Below are positions 23,666 to 31,800 of a DNA stretch of 64,000 bases, one piece after another. A model generated the notes under the pieces. The model worked only from the letters and a program-made list of their open reading frames with translations, was not told the DNA's origin and did no database searches. Origin of the DNA: CAWDNM01 sp964521195 (GTDB lineage: Bacteria > Actinomycetota > Coriobacteriia > Anaerosomatales > JAAXUF01); NCBI GenBank assembly GCA_964521195.1, contig CAZFRE010000007.1:53334-117333 (forward strand). The letters run 5' to 3'. The translations under genes and the position numbers were made by a program. The stretch's first letter is position 1. Each line of letters opens with the position of its first letter.

Positions 23666-24910
23666 GTGCCGGAACGCGAGTACCTGTTCACGTCCGAATC
23701 GGTGACCGAGGGTCACCCCGACAAGATGTGCGACGCCATCTCTGACGCCGTGCTCGACGCGATCATCCAGGCCGAGCTCGACGCCGAGGCCGCCGGCGTC
23801 CCGGGCGCCGCGCCTGACTACGTGCGCTGCGCGTGCGAGACCTTCACCACCACCGGCCTTGTGGTGGTTGGCGGCGAGATCCGCACACATGGCTACGTCG
23901 ACATCATCAGCATCGTGCGCAAGGTCGTCGGTGAGATCGGCTACACCCGGGCCAAGTACGGCTTCGATGCCGAGACGTGCGGCGTGGTGCTCGGCATCCA
24001 TGAGCAGAGCGCCGACATCGCGCAGGGCGTCGACGAGTCCTACGAGGTGCAGCACGGGCAGGGCACCGATCCCATCGACCTCGTGGGCGCTGGTGACCAG
24101 GGCATGATGTTCGGCTATGCCTGCAACGAGACCTCGCAGCTCATGCCGATGCCGATCTACCTCGCACACCGCCTCGCCGAGCGCCTCACGGCCGTCCGCA
24201 AGGCCGATGTGCTCGACTACTTGCGTCCCGACGGCAAGACCCAGGTCTCCGTGCGCTACGTCGATGGCAAGCCTGTCGCCGTGGAGAAGATCCTCATCTC
24301 CACACAGCACGCCGACGGTGTCGACATCGAGGGCCTTCTGCGCCCTGACCTCATCGAGCACGTGATCAAGCCGGTCTTCGAACTCGAGGGCCTCGAGTAC
24401 AAAGACGCCGAGATCTTCGTGAACCCGACCGGTCGCTTCGTGATCGGCGGCCCCATGGGCGATACCGGCCTCACCGGCCGCAAGATCATCGTCGACACCT
24501 ACGGCGGCATGGGCCGCCACGGTGGCGGCGCCTTCTCGGGCAAGGACGCAACGAAGGTCGACCGCTCCGCCGCGTACGCCGCGCGCTGGGTCGCGAAGAA
24601 CATCGTTGCTGCGGGTCTGGCCGACCGTGCCGAGATCCAGCTTGCCTACGCCATCGGCGTCGCACACCCGCTCTCAGTCATGGTCGAGACGTTCGGCACC
24701 GAGAAGGTCCCCGTCGCCAAGATCGAGGAGGCGGTCAACTCCGTGTTCGACCTGCGCCCTGGCGCGATCATCCGCGATCTGGACCTGCGTCGCCCGATCT
24801 ACCGCAAGACGTCCGCGTACGGCCACTTCGGTCGTGCCGACAAGGACTTCACGTGGGAGCGCACGGACCGCGCCGAGGCGCTTGCGGAAGCCGCCGGCTT
24901 CAACGACTAG
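23666..24910 (+). CDS. metK: S-adenosylmethionine synthetase
   Basis: 414 residues from a GTG behind AAGGAGG (23654-23660). It makes SAM from methionine and ATP in the cytoplasm. Signatures: FTSESVTEGHPDKMCD with the ATP-binding His, GAGDQGMMFGYA and GGGAFSGKDATKVDRSAAY (P-loop-like), plus the C-terminal DLRPGAIIRDLDL. There is a modest insertion (about residues 30-50, AELDAEAAGVPGAAPDYV) also seen in other actinobacterial members. Regulated by the SAM riboswitch upstream; the three-way-junction element follows the stop. Confidence 0.98.
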   Translation: MPEREYLFTSESVTEGHPDKMCDAISDAVLDAIIQAELDAEAAGVPGAAPDYVRCACETFTTTGLVVVGGEIRTHGYVDIISIVRKVVGEIGYTRAKYGFDAETCGVVLGIHEQSADIAQGVDESYEVQHGQGTDPIDLVGAGDQGMMFGYACNETSQLMPMPIYLAHRLAERLTAVRKADVLDYLRPDGKTQVSVRYVDGKPVAVEKILISTQHADGVDIEGLLRPDLIEHVIKPVFELEGLEYKDAEIFVNPTGRFVIGGPMGDTGLTGRKIIVDTYGGMGRHGGGAFSGKDATKVDRSAAYAARWVAKNIVAAGLADRAEIQLAYAIGVAHPLSVMVETFGTEKVPVAKIEEAVNSVFDLRPGAIIRDLDLRRPIYRKTSAYGHFGRADKDFTWERTDRAEALAEAAGFND

Positions 24911-24931
24911 CACTGCTTCGCGCACGTAGCG

Positions 24932-25048
24932 AGAAGGCCACCGCCATCCTGGGTCGATCGAGCGGCTCGCCCGCCGAGTCCGCTCGAATCGACCCGCAGG
25001 AAACGGCCTCCAAGGGGGGTCCGCTTCCTGCGATGTCGGTGGCCTTCT
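24932..25048. other. Palindromic three-way-junction element
   Basis: The gap between metK and priA is almost filled by a 117-nt inverted structure. Basal stem: 24932-24948 with 25032-25048 (16 of 17 paired). Helix A: 24951-24958/24988-24995, 24959-24965/24980-24986 and 24966-24969/24975-24978 around a 5-nt loop (19 bp). Helix B: 24996-25011 with 25016-25031 (two mismatches and one G-U). Only two bases are unpaired at the junction. The basal arm ends in GGCCTTCT like the glpX terminator, so it may be a branched terminator; it folds equally from either strand. No family recognised. Confidence 0.7.
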
Positions 25049-25093
25049 GTATGCTTGACCGGCCTGGGCAGACGAGAGGAGAAGGGAGCGCGC

Positions 25094-27334
25094 GTGATCG
25101 CACACGTGATCGTCGACGTCGCCACGCGCGAACTCGACTCCCACTTCGACTACTCGATTCCCGATGAGGTGAGCGGGCTCGAGGTGGGCTCCTGTGTTCT
25201 GGTCGACTTCGCCAACCGGCCAGTCGTCGGGTATGTCGTCGGACTGGCGGACTCCAGCCCCCATGCGCGCTTGAAGCCGGTCCGCGCCCTCCTCGGTGGG
25301 CCGTACTTCCGCGATCACGCTCCTGCCGTCGCACTCTGGATCGCACAGCGCTACATCTGTCCGCTTTCCGAGGCGCTGAGGCTCTTCACGCCGCCCGGAG
25401 GCACGCCACGCGCGGTCAAGGTGACCGGGCCCGAGGGTGGCTCATGGGAGGTCCGTCGCGCCGGTGTGGGGCCGGTCGATGACCGCTGGGCGGAGTTGGT
25501 GGCCGGAGCCGAGCCCTTCGAACCGGCCAAGCGGGCGACGATGCAGAGGGCTGTGCTCGACGCGCTTGCCGCAGGACCCCTCCGTGTGGCCGAACTGACA
25601 GCCGACCTCGGTGCGGTGGACAGCGCGCTCAGCCGGTTGGTCGATGCGGGTGTGGTCCGCGTCGAGCGTCGTCGACGGATGCGAGACGCGGTCGTGCGCG
25701 AACGCCACGCGCCCCGTCACACAGCGCTGACCGCCGGACAGACGGCGGCGCTCGACGCGATCGTATCGGCGTTGGACGCCCGCGAGGGGCAGGTCTTCGT
25801 CCTCGATGGCGTCACGGGCTCGGGCAAGACCGAGGTCTATCTCCAAGCCATCGAACACGTGCGCGCGAGTGGCGGCGACGCGTGCGTGCTCGTCCCGGAG
25901 ATCTCACTCACTCCGCAGACCGTCGGGCGCTTCAGGGCCCGATTCGGGGACGAGGTTGCGGTACTCCACTCCAGGCTCTCGGCGGGAGAACGCTACGATC
26001 AGTGGGACTTGGTACGTACCGGAGAGGCTCATATCGTCGTCGGTGCGCGATCGGCCCTCTTCGCGCCACTCGCGAACACACACCTGATCGTCATCGACGA
26101 GGAGCACGAGTCCTCATACAAGCAGGGCTCCTCTCCACGCTACCACGCGCGCGAGGTCGCCGAGGAGATCGCACGGCGCACCGGCGCAGTCGTCGTTCTC
26201 GGCAGCGCGAGCCCCTCCATGGAGGCCTTGCACCGTTGCCATACGGGCGAGTGGCTCCGACTCGGCATGCCGGACCGCGTGACCCACAGACCACTGCCTC
26301 CGGTCACCGTCGTGGACATGGGTGCCGAGTTCGCGGACGGTCACCGCTCGATGTTCTCGCGCCCACTCTCGAGTGCGCTGCACGATGTTGCGGAGCGTGG
26401 CGAGAAGGCCGTCCTCTTCCTCAACAGGCGCGGCTTCGCGTCGTTCCTGCTGTGCCGTGAGTGCGGCCACGTACCCGAGTGCGAGGCCTGCGCGGTGTCG
26501 ATGACCTACCACGAGGTCGGTTCGCGACTGCAATGCCATCACTGCGGTGCTCGGAGCCCGGTGCCCGCCGTATGCCCGAAGTGCGCAAGCCCCTACCTCA
26601 GGCAGTTCGGAGCGGGCACTCAGAGGGTCGAGGCGGAACTCGGCGAGCTGCTCGCCGGATTCCCCGTCGTCCGCATGGATGCCGACACGACTCGGGGTAA
26701 GGGCGGCCACGAGCGTGCGCTTGCGGAGTTCGAAGCGTTGGACAGCGGCGTCCTGCTCGGAACACAGATGATCGCCAAAGGGCTCGACTACCCTGAGGTC
26801 ACCCTTGTCGGCGTCATCAACGCCGACACCACCCTGCATCTTCCGGACTACCGTGCCGGGGAACGAACCTATCAGCTGCTCGAACAGGTCGCAGGCAGGG
26901 CGGGGCGTGGTGAACGGCAGGGACGCGTCATCATCCAGACGTACTGGCCCGAACACCCTGCGATCCAGGCCGCAGCCGCTCACGAACCGGCGCTCTTCTA
27001 CGACGAAGAGACCACGGTTCGGACCGAGCTGGGCTATCCGCCCTTCGGTCGACTGGCGAATCTCCTCGTCTGGGGTAAAGCGAGTGATCACGTCGCCGCG
27101 GCCGCTCGGCAGCTCGCCGACGCCCTTGGGTCGACGGTTCCCGACAGCTGGCAAGTGCTCGGCCCCAGCCCGGCACCGATAGCCCGCGTCAAAGGGGTAT
27201 GGCGCTGGCACGTGCTGGTCAAGGCCCCGGTGGACTCCGACATCTCAGGTCCGATCGCAGTGGCTATGAAAGCCGCGGCTCGACCTGAGGGCGTCGCGGC
27301 CGCAGCCGACATCGATCCGGTGGACCTGTTCTAG
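25094..27334 (+). CDS. priA: Primosomal protein N' (replication restart helicase)
   Basis: 746 residues from GTG 25094 with GAGGAGAAGGGAG upstream. The N-terminal 3'-DNA-binding domain (VDVATRELDSHFDY) is followed by a DEAD-type helicase: Walker A GVTGSGKTEVY near residue 238, DEEHESSYKQ, GSASPSMEAL, and the C-terminal motifs MIAKGLDYP and QVAGRAGR. Eight cysteines in CRECGHVPECEACAV, QCHHCG and CPKC make the zinc-binding module. It reloads the replisome at stalled forks. Heads the priA-def-fmt-rsmB run. Confidence 0.97.
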   Translation: MIAHVIVDVATRELDSHFDYSIPDEVSGLEVGSCVLVDFANRPVVGYVVGLADSSPHARLKPVRALLGGPYFRDHAPAVALWIAQRYICPLSEALRLFTPPGGTPRAVKVTGPEGGSWEVRRAGVGPVDDRWAELVAGAEPFEPAKRATMQRAVLDALAAGPLRVAELTADLGAVDSALSRLVDAGVVRVERRRRMRDAVVRERHAPRHTALTAGQTAALDAIVSALDAREGQVFVLDGVTGSGKTEVYLQAIEHVRASGGDACVLVPEISLTPQTVGRFRARFGDEVAVLHSRLSAGERYDQWDLVRTGEAHIVVGARSALFAPLANTHLIVIDEEHESSYKQGSSPRYHAREVAEEIARRTGAVVVLGSASPSMEALHRCHTGEWLRLGMPDRVTHRPLPPVTVVDMGAEFADGHRSMFSRPLSSALHDVAERGEKAVLFLNRRGFASFLLCRECGHVPECEACAVSMTYHEVGSRLQCHHCGARSPVPAVCPKCASPYLRQFGAGTQRVEAELGELLAGFPVVRMDADTTRGKGGHERALAEFEALDSGVLLGTQMIAKGLDYPEVTLVGVINADTTLHLPDYRAGERTYQLLEQVAGRAGRGERQGRVIIQTYWPEHPAIQAAAAHEPALFYDEETTVRTELGYPPFGRLANLLVWGKASDHVAAAARQLADALGSTVPDSWQVLGPSPAPIARVKGVWRWHVLVKAPVDSDISGPIAVAMKAAARPEGVAAAADIDPVDLF

Positions 27335-27452
27335 GATGCCGAGAACCCCGTCGCCGAGCAGAACGGCGATGGGCTGGTATGATTGGTGCATACGACCATC
27401 CACACGTGGGGCCATCCGATCGCCCACTCTCCGCACGAAGGAACACCGCTCA

Positions 27453-27971
27453 ATGGACGTGCTCTCCCATCCCAATGCCGCCCTCAAGCAGAAGGCCCAG
27501 CCTGTCGATCCCGCAGTGGAAAGCGACTTGGTGGAGCTGTGCCGGACCATGGCGCGGGCCATGTACGATGCGCCCGGAATCGGTCTTGCGGCTCCCCAGA
27601 TCGGCGTGCTCAAGCGCGTCATCGTCTACGACCTCGAGGACCAGGGCCGCGTCGTGGCCCTCTGCAACCCTGAGATCGTGGAGCAGGGTGACGAGCGTGA
27701 AACGGATGACGAGGGCTGCCTCTCGCTGCCGGGTATCTCGGTCGCCGTCGAGCGCTCGACGACCGTCGTCTGTGAGGCCGTCAGCCTCTCCGGCCAACCC
27801 GTCAGGATCGAGGCCGACGGCCTCCACGCCCGGCTCCTGCAGCACGAGATCGACCATCTCGACGGGGTCCTCATCCTGGACAGGGCAACGCCGGAGGAGC
27901 GCAAGGCCGCGCTTCAGCGCTACCGCGAGGCCCAGATCGCCGGGGCGCGCCCCGGCGACACGAGCATCTGA
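27453..27971 (+). CDS. def: Peptide deformylase
   Basis: 172 residues from ATG 27453. Removes the formyl group from new polypeptides. The three metal-site motifs are intact: GIGLAAPQIG, EGCLSLPG and HEIDHLDGV. The 118-bp gap before it contains a possible -10 TATGAT (27378-27383) but no clear -35, so it may have its own promoter or be read through from priA. fmt follows 29 bp later, as in many bacteria where the formylation and deformylation genes are paired. Confidence 0.97.
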   Translation: MDVLSHPNAALKQKAQPVDPAVESDLVELCRTMARAMYDAPGIGLAAPQIGVLKRVIVYDLEDQGRVVALCNPEIVEQGDERETDDEGCLSLPGISVAVERSTTVVCEAVSLSGQPVRIEADGLHARLLQHEIDHLDGVLILDRATPEERKAALQRYREAQIAGARPGDTSI

Positions 27972-28000
27972 GCGGCCGTGACCGAGGGGGAGCGTTGAGC

Positions 28001-28936
28001 GTGCGGGTCGTGTTCATGGGCACGCCGGAGTTCGCGGTGCCTTCGCTTGAGGCCCTCTGCGCCGTGGTCGACATCGTCGCGGTGTACAGCCGTCCCGATG
28101 CTGTCTCCGGTCGCGGCCGGGCCACTCGGCCATCTCCCGTCAAGGAGTTCGCGACCACGTGCGGCCTCGACGTCTTCACGCCCACGACACTCCGCGATCC
28201 GTCCACACAGCAACAGATACGCGACCTCGACGCAGACCTGCTCGTCGTAGCAGCCTATGGCCTGATCTTGCCGCAGGCGGTACTCGACGCCGCACGCCTG
28301 GGTGCCATCAACGTTCACGCCTCGCTGTTGCCGCGCTGGAGAGGCGCTGCACCCATTCAGCGAGCGATCCTTGAGGGAGACGAAGTCGCCGGCGTGTCTA
28401 TCATGCGCATGGAAGCCGGCCTCGATACCGGCCCCTACTGCTTGCAGCAGAGCGTTGTGGTGGGCGAGGCGACCGCTCCAGAGCTCACGGATCGCCTGGG
28501 AAGGCTCGGCGCCGAGGCCCTCATGACCGCCCTGCCCGACATCATCTCCGGCAACGCCCGGTGGACGCCGCAAGATGAGGCGCTTGTCACCTACGCCGAG
28601 AAGATCGCCAAACGAGACGTCGCTCTCTCGCCCGACCTTACGTTCCTAGAGGCCGTCCGCCGCGTGCGCGCCTCGACGCCCGCTGCTCCGAGCAGGGCCG
28701 TGATCGCGGATCGCGGCGTCACCGTCACGGCTGCAGCTGCGGCGGTCGACGACGCGAGTACGATTCCCGAGCCCGGGCACGTCCGCCTGACGAAGCAGGG
28801 CGTGGTTCTCGGCATGTCGGACGGTTCGATGATCGTCACCCGCCTCAAGCCAGACGGAAAGGCCGAGATGGGCGCGGCCGACTGGGCGCGCGGCGTGCGG
28901 GATCTCGATGCCGCCTGCTGGATGGCGGCGGTATGA
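28001..28936 (+). CDS. fmt: Methionyl-tRNA formyltransferase
   Basis: 311 residues; GTG 28001 is preferred because GAGGGGG (27984-27990) is 10 nt before it (a TTG at 27995 is in frame). N-terminal Rossmann formyltransferase with FMGTPEFAVPSLEAL, VVAAYGLILP and the catalytic NVHASLLPRWRGAAPI, with MEAGLDTGP further on; the C-terminal OB-like domain begins at about residue 205. It formylates initiator Met-tRNA. Overlaps rsmB by ATGA. Confidence 0.97.
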   Translation: MRVVFMGTPEFAVPSLEALCAVVDIVAVYSRPDAVSGRGRATRPSPVKEFATTCGLDVFTPTTLRDPSTQQQIRDLDADLLVVAAYGLILPQAVLDAARLGAINVHASLLPRWRGAAPIQRAILEGDEVAGVSIMRMEAGLDTGPYCLQQSVVVGEATAPELTDRLGRLGAEALMTALPDIISGNARWTPQDEALVTYAEKIAKRDVALSPDLTFLEAVRRVRASTPAAPSRAVIADRGVTVTAAAAAVDDASTIPEPGHVRLTKQGVVLGMSDGSMIVTRLKPDGKAEMGAADWARGVRDLDAACWMAAV

Positions 28937-30294
28937 GCGTCAGCACGGCACGCCGCTTGGCGCGTGAGGTCCTCACACGTGTTCGTGAGCAGAGCTCGTA
29001 CGGGCATGAGGTCCTCTCGGCCGCTCTGCGAGCCGCGTCATTGTCCTCCGACGACACCGCCTTCGCCACGCGGCTCGCATACGGAGCGCTCCAGACACAG
29101 GGGACACTCGACGAGATCATCGACCGGCACGTCGGCGGCAAGCGGCTCGAGCCACGTGTGCGTGACGCCCTCCTTGTCGCGGCCTACGAGATCGTGTTCC
29201 TGCACACGGAAGACCGTGCGGCGGTCCATCAGGGAGTAGAGCTGGTCAAGACGGTCCGCCCGCAAGCTTCAGGCCTCGCCAACGCCGTCCTGCGGCGGAT
29301 CGCCGAGGAGGCCCCGGAGTTCCCCTGGGGGGACCCAGGGTCCGACGATGCGGCGCTTGCCCGGCGTCACGGGCATCCGCAATGGCTGGCCGATCGATGG
29401 ATCCGAGAGCTCGGACGCGAGACGGCGGCGGCGATCATGGCGGCCGACAACGAGGCGGCCCCTCTCTTCCTCACTGCCAACCCGTTCGTACTGTCATACG
29501 ACGAGGCGGTCTTACGGCTCTCGGACGATGGCGCCGAACCGCAACCGTGCATCCCCGCGGGCTGCATCCTGGCTCGAGAGCCCGGCCGCGCGGTCCGGGG
29601 CAGCGCGCTCGCGAACGGGTCGGTCATGGCGGTCGATGCCGGCGCACAGTTCGTCGCGACTCTCGCCTTGGCATCCCCGGACGCGACCATCGTCGAGATC
29701 GGTGGTGGCCGAGGCTCCAAGACGATCCTCCTCCAGGGCGCCGCGATCGAAGCAGGCGGACCCGCACGGATCACCACAATCGACGTGCACGAGTTCAAGA
29801 CGCGACTCCTCGTCGAACGGCTTGCGAGCAACGGGGTTCCGGGTGTCGTGGCGCTGACAGGAGACGCCACGGACATCCCTTCGATCGACGGCGTCCCACA
29901 GCCGGCGACCGTCGATGTCGTGTTGATCGACGCACCCTGCTCGGGACTCGGTACGCTGAGGCGGCATCCCGAGAAGCGCTGGCGACTCACTGAGGCCGAG
30001 ATCCTCGAGCTCGCCGATCTCGGCCGCAGGATGCTCATGTCCGCCGCGCCGCTTGTTCGTCCCGGCGGTTTCGTGGTGTACTCCACCTGCACGCTCGTCG
30101 ACGCCGAGAATGCCGATGTCATCTCGGCGTTTCTCGCGAGCGAGCAGGGGAGTGCCTTCTCGATCGATCCGCTGAACGAGGCGGTGCCGGTCGGCTGGGA
30201 GGGCTTTGTGACTCCCGAGGGGTTCTTCCGTTCGCTGCCCGAGCAGGGCGGTCCGGACGGGCACTTTGCCGCACGCCTTGTGCGCGACAACTAG
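28933..30294 (+). CDS. rsmB: 16S rRNA (cytosine-967-C5) methyltransferase RsmB
   Basis: 453 residues. An N-terminal NusB-like helical domain (ARRLAREVLTRVREQSSYG...AVHQGVELVK) and a C-terminal SAM-dependent m5C methyltransferase: SAM-binding VEIGGGRGSKTILL, motif IV DAPCSGLGTLRRHPE and motif VI YSTCTLVDAEN supply the two catalytic cysteines. Motif I is slightly unusual (GGGRGSK where many have APGGK). Translationally coupled to fmt. Confidence 0.95.
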   Translation: MSVSTARRLAREVLTRVREQSSYGHEVLSAALRAASLSSDDTAFATRLAYGALQTQGTLDEIIDRHVGGKRLEPRVRDALLVAAYEIVFLHTEDRAAVHQGVELVKTVRPQASGLANAVLRRIAEEAPEFPWGDPGSDDAALARRHGHPQWLADRWIRELGRETAAAIMAADNEAAPLFLTANPFVLSYDEAVLRLSDDGAEPQPCIPAGCILAREPGRAVRGSALANGSVMAVDAGAQFVATLALASPDATIVEIGGGRGSKTILLQGAAIEAGGPARITTIDVHEFKTRLLVERLASNGVPGVVALTGDATDIPSIDGVPQPATVDVVLIDAPCSGLGTLRRHPEKRWRLTEAEILELADLGRRMLMSAAPLVRPGGFVVYSTCTLVDAENADVISAFLASEQGSAFSIDPLNEAVPVGWEGFVTPEGFFRSLPEQGGPDGHFAARLVRDN

Positions 30295-30342
30295 GACGTA
30301 GCCGTGCGCGACACGCGTCGCCTGCACGCCGAGGGAGGAACC

Positions 30343-31308
30343 ATGCGCAACACCCGTATCGTTGAGATGCTCGAGGTCACTGAAGCAGCCGCGCTCGCGG
30401 CCGGGCGGTGGATGGGCAAGGGCGACAAGCACGCGGCCGACGACGCCGCGGTCGAAGGGATGCGGACCGCCTTCAACGACGTCGACATCGCCGGCACCAT
30501 CGTCATCGGCGAAGGCGAGCGCGACGAGGCACCGATGCTCTACATCGGTGAGAAGGTCGGCAGGGGAGGCGAGGAGATCGATATCGCGGTCGATCCGCTC
30601 GAAGGCACGAACCTGACCGCATACGGCCAGTCCAACTCACTCGCAGTACTCGCGTTCGGCCCGAAGGGCACCCTTCTGCACGCGCCGGACACGTACATGA
30701 ACAAGATCGCCGTCGGCCCGGAGGCAGCCTCCGCCATTCACATCGATGCCAGCCCCACGGAGAACATCCGCAACGTCGCCCAGGCCCTCAAGCGCGATGT
30801 GGAGGATCTTGTCGTCTGCATTCTTGATCGAGACCGCCACGTCGACCTGATCAGGGAGGTCCGCTCGGCCGGCGCTCGCATCCGCCTGATCTCGGACGGC
30901 GACGTGTTCGGTGCGGTGGCGACGGCCATCGAAGGTACCGGTATCCACCTCTACCTCGGTATCGGCGCGGCGCCTGAGGGAGTGCTCGCCTGCACTGCCA
31001 TGAAATGCATCGGCGGTTGCTTCATGGGCCGCTTCGCATGGCGCAGTCCCGAGGAGAAGGCCCGCGCGGTCGAGATGGGTACTTGCAACATCGATGGCGT
31101 GCTTGACATGGACTGCCTCGTCAACACGGACGAGGCCGCCTTCATCGCGACAGGCGTCACCGACGGCGAGATGCTGCGCGGCGTGAAGTACTTCGGTGCG
31201 GGCGCCCGGACCAACTCGGTCGCGATGGACGCGAAGTCCAAGACCGTTCGGTTCACGGACACGATCTATCGCACCGGTTCCGAGAAGTTCTGGGTCCGCA
31301 TGGACTAG
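30343..31308 (+). CDS. glpX: Fructose-1,6-bisphosphatase class II (GlpX)
   Basis: 321 residues from ATG 30343 behind GGGAGG (30333-30338). GlpX-type motifs: GKGDKHAADDAAVEGMR, metal-binding GEGERDEAPMLYIGE and DIAVDPLEGTN, and GIGAAPEGVLACTAMKCIGG. It hydrolyses fructose-1,6-bisphosphate in gluconeogenesis; many actinobacteria have it as the only FBPase. Could also act on sedoheptulose bisphosphate. It ends at a strong bidirectional terminator. Confidence 0.96.
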   Translation: MRNTRIVEMLEVTEAAALAAGRWMGKGDKHAADDAAVEGMRTAFNDVDIAGTIVIGEGERDEAPMLYIGEKVGRGGEEIDIAVDPLEGTNLTAYGQSNSLAVLAFGPKGTLLHAPDTYMNKIAVGPEAASAIHIDASPTENIRNVAQALKRDVEDLVVCILDRDRHVDLIREVRSAGARIRLISDGDVFGAVATAIEGTGIHLYLGIGAAPEGVLACTAMKCIGGCFMGRFAWRSPEEKARAVEMGTCNIDGVLDMDCLVNTDEAAFIATGVTDGEMLRGVKYFGAGARTNSVAMDAKSKTVRFTDTIYRTGSEKFWVRMD

Positions 31309-31390
31309 CGATACCACCACCCGGCGGACCGGTCAGCGCCGCCGAATGACGCGTTTCAACGTGTCCTGCCCCGCCTGAGTTGCTGACGAA

Positions 31391-31427
31391 CATGAGAAGG
31401 CCCCGCGATCGGCGGGGCCTTCTCATG
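31391..31427. terminator. Strong bidirectional terminator
   Basis: A perfect 16-bp stem: 31391-31406 (CATGAGAAGGCCCCGC) pairs with 31412-31427 around a 5-nt loop; TCTTGC follows on the plus strand. It separates glpX from the convergent FmdB-type gene. Confidence 0.9.
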
Positions 31428-31470
31428 TCTTGCGTGCTCGACGCCGCTACCCGGCGGCAGGACACGACGC

Positions 31471-31695
31471 TCAACTCGTCGATGCGCCCGCCGACGCGCA
31501 GGACTCTTCCTTCGGGCGCGTCTTGTAGTCGGTGTTGTGGAACCCGGTTCCCTTGAACGCGACACCGACCGGAGCGAACACCTTCGTGGCGCACGCGCCA
31601 CAGGCCGGGCACGTCTCGTCGCCAACGGCACTCATCGGACGTGTGACTTCGAACACGGCCGAGCACTCGGTGCAGCGGAAGTCATAGGCCGGCAT
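31471..31695 (-). CDS. FmdB-family zinc-ribbon protein
   Basis: 74 residues. Starts MPAYDFRCTECSAVFEV and has a second CPACG pair about 20 residues on: a four-cysteine zinc ribbon of the FmdB/CxxC_CXXC_SSSS family. The C-terminal Ser/Thr/Ala/Lys-rich tail (TGFHNTDYKTRPKEESCASAG) is characteristic. Often called a regulatory protein, but its true role is unknown. AAAGGAG precedes the ATG. Divergent from the PASTA protein gene over 105 bp. Confidence 0.88.
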   Translation of the reverse strand: MPAYDFRCTECSAVFEVTRPMSAVGDETCPACGACATKVFAPVGVAFKGTGFHNTDYKTRPKEESCASAGASTS

Positions 31696-31785
31696 GCGTA
31701 CAAGCTCCTTTCACGACACGACACTCAGCGGTGCAAAATCCACCGAAGCAGCATACATGCCACGCCGGTGAAGTCGACATCATCG

Positions 31786-31800
31786 TATACACTAGGCGTC
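31786..31800 (+). promoter_or_regulatory. -10 region of a probably leaderless transcript
   Basis: TATACACT (31786-31793) lies only 7 nt before ATG 31801, and no Shine-Dalgarno is present, so transcription would start at or next to the A of the start codon. I could not find a good -35. Confidence 0.4.

Noticed and set aside
22879..24667. Minus-strand frame continuous with gltX that reaches into metK antisense
   Set aside because: The conserved GluRS starts at GTG 22834 with a good ribosome-binding site; the upstream extension covers psiE in another frame and metK antisense.
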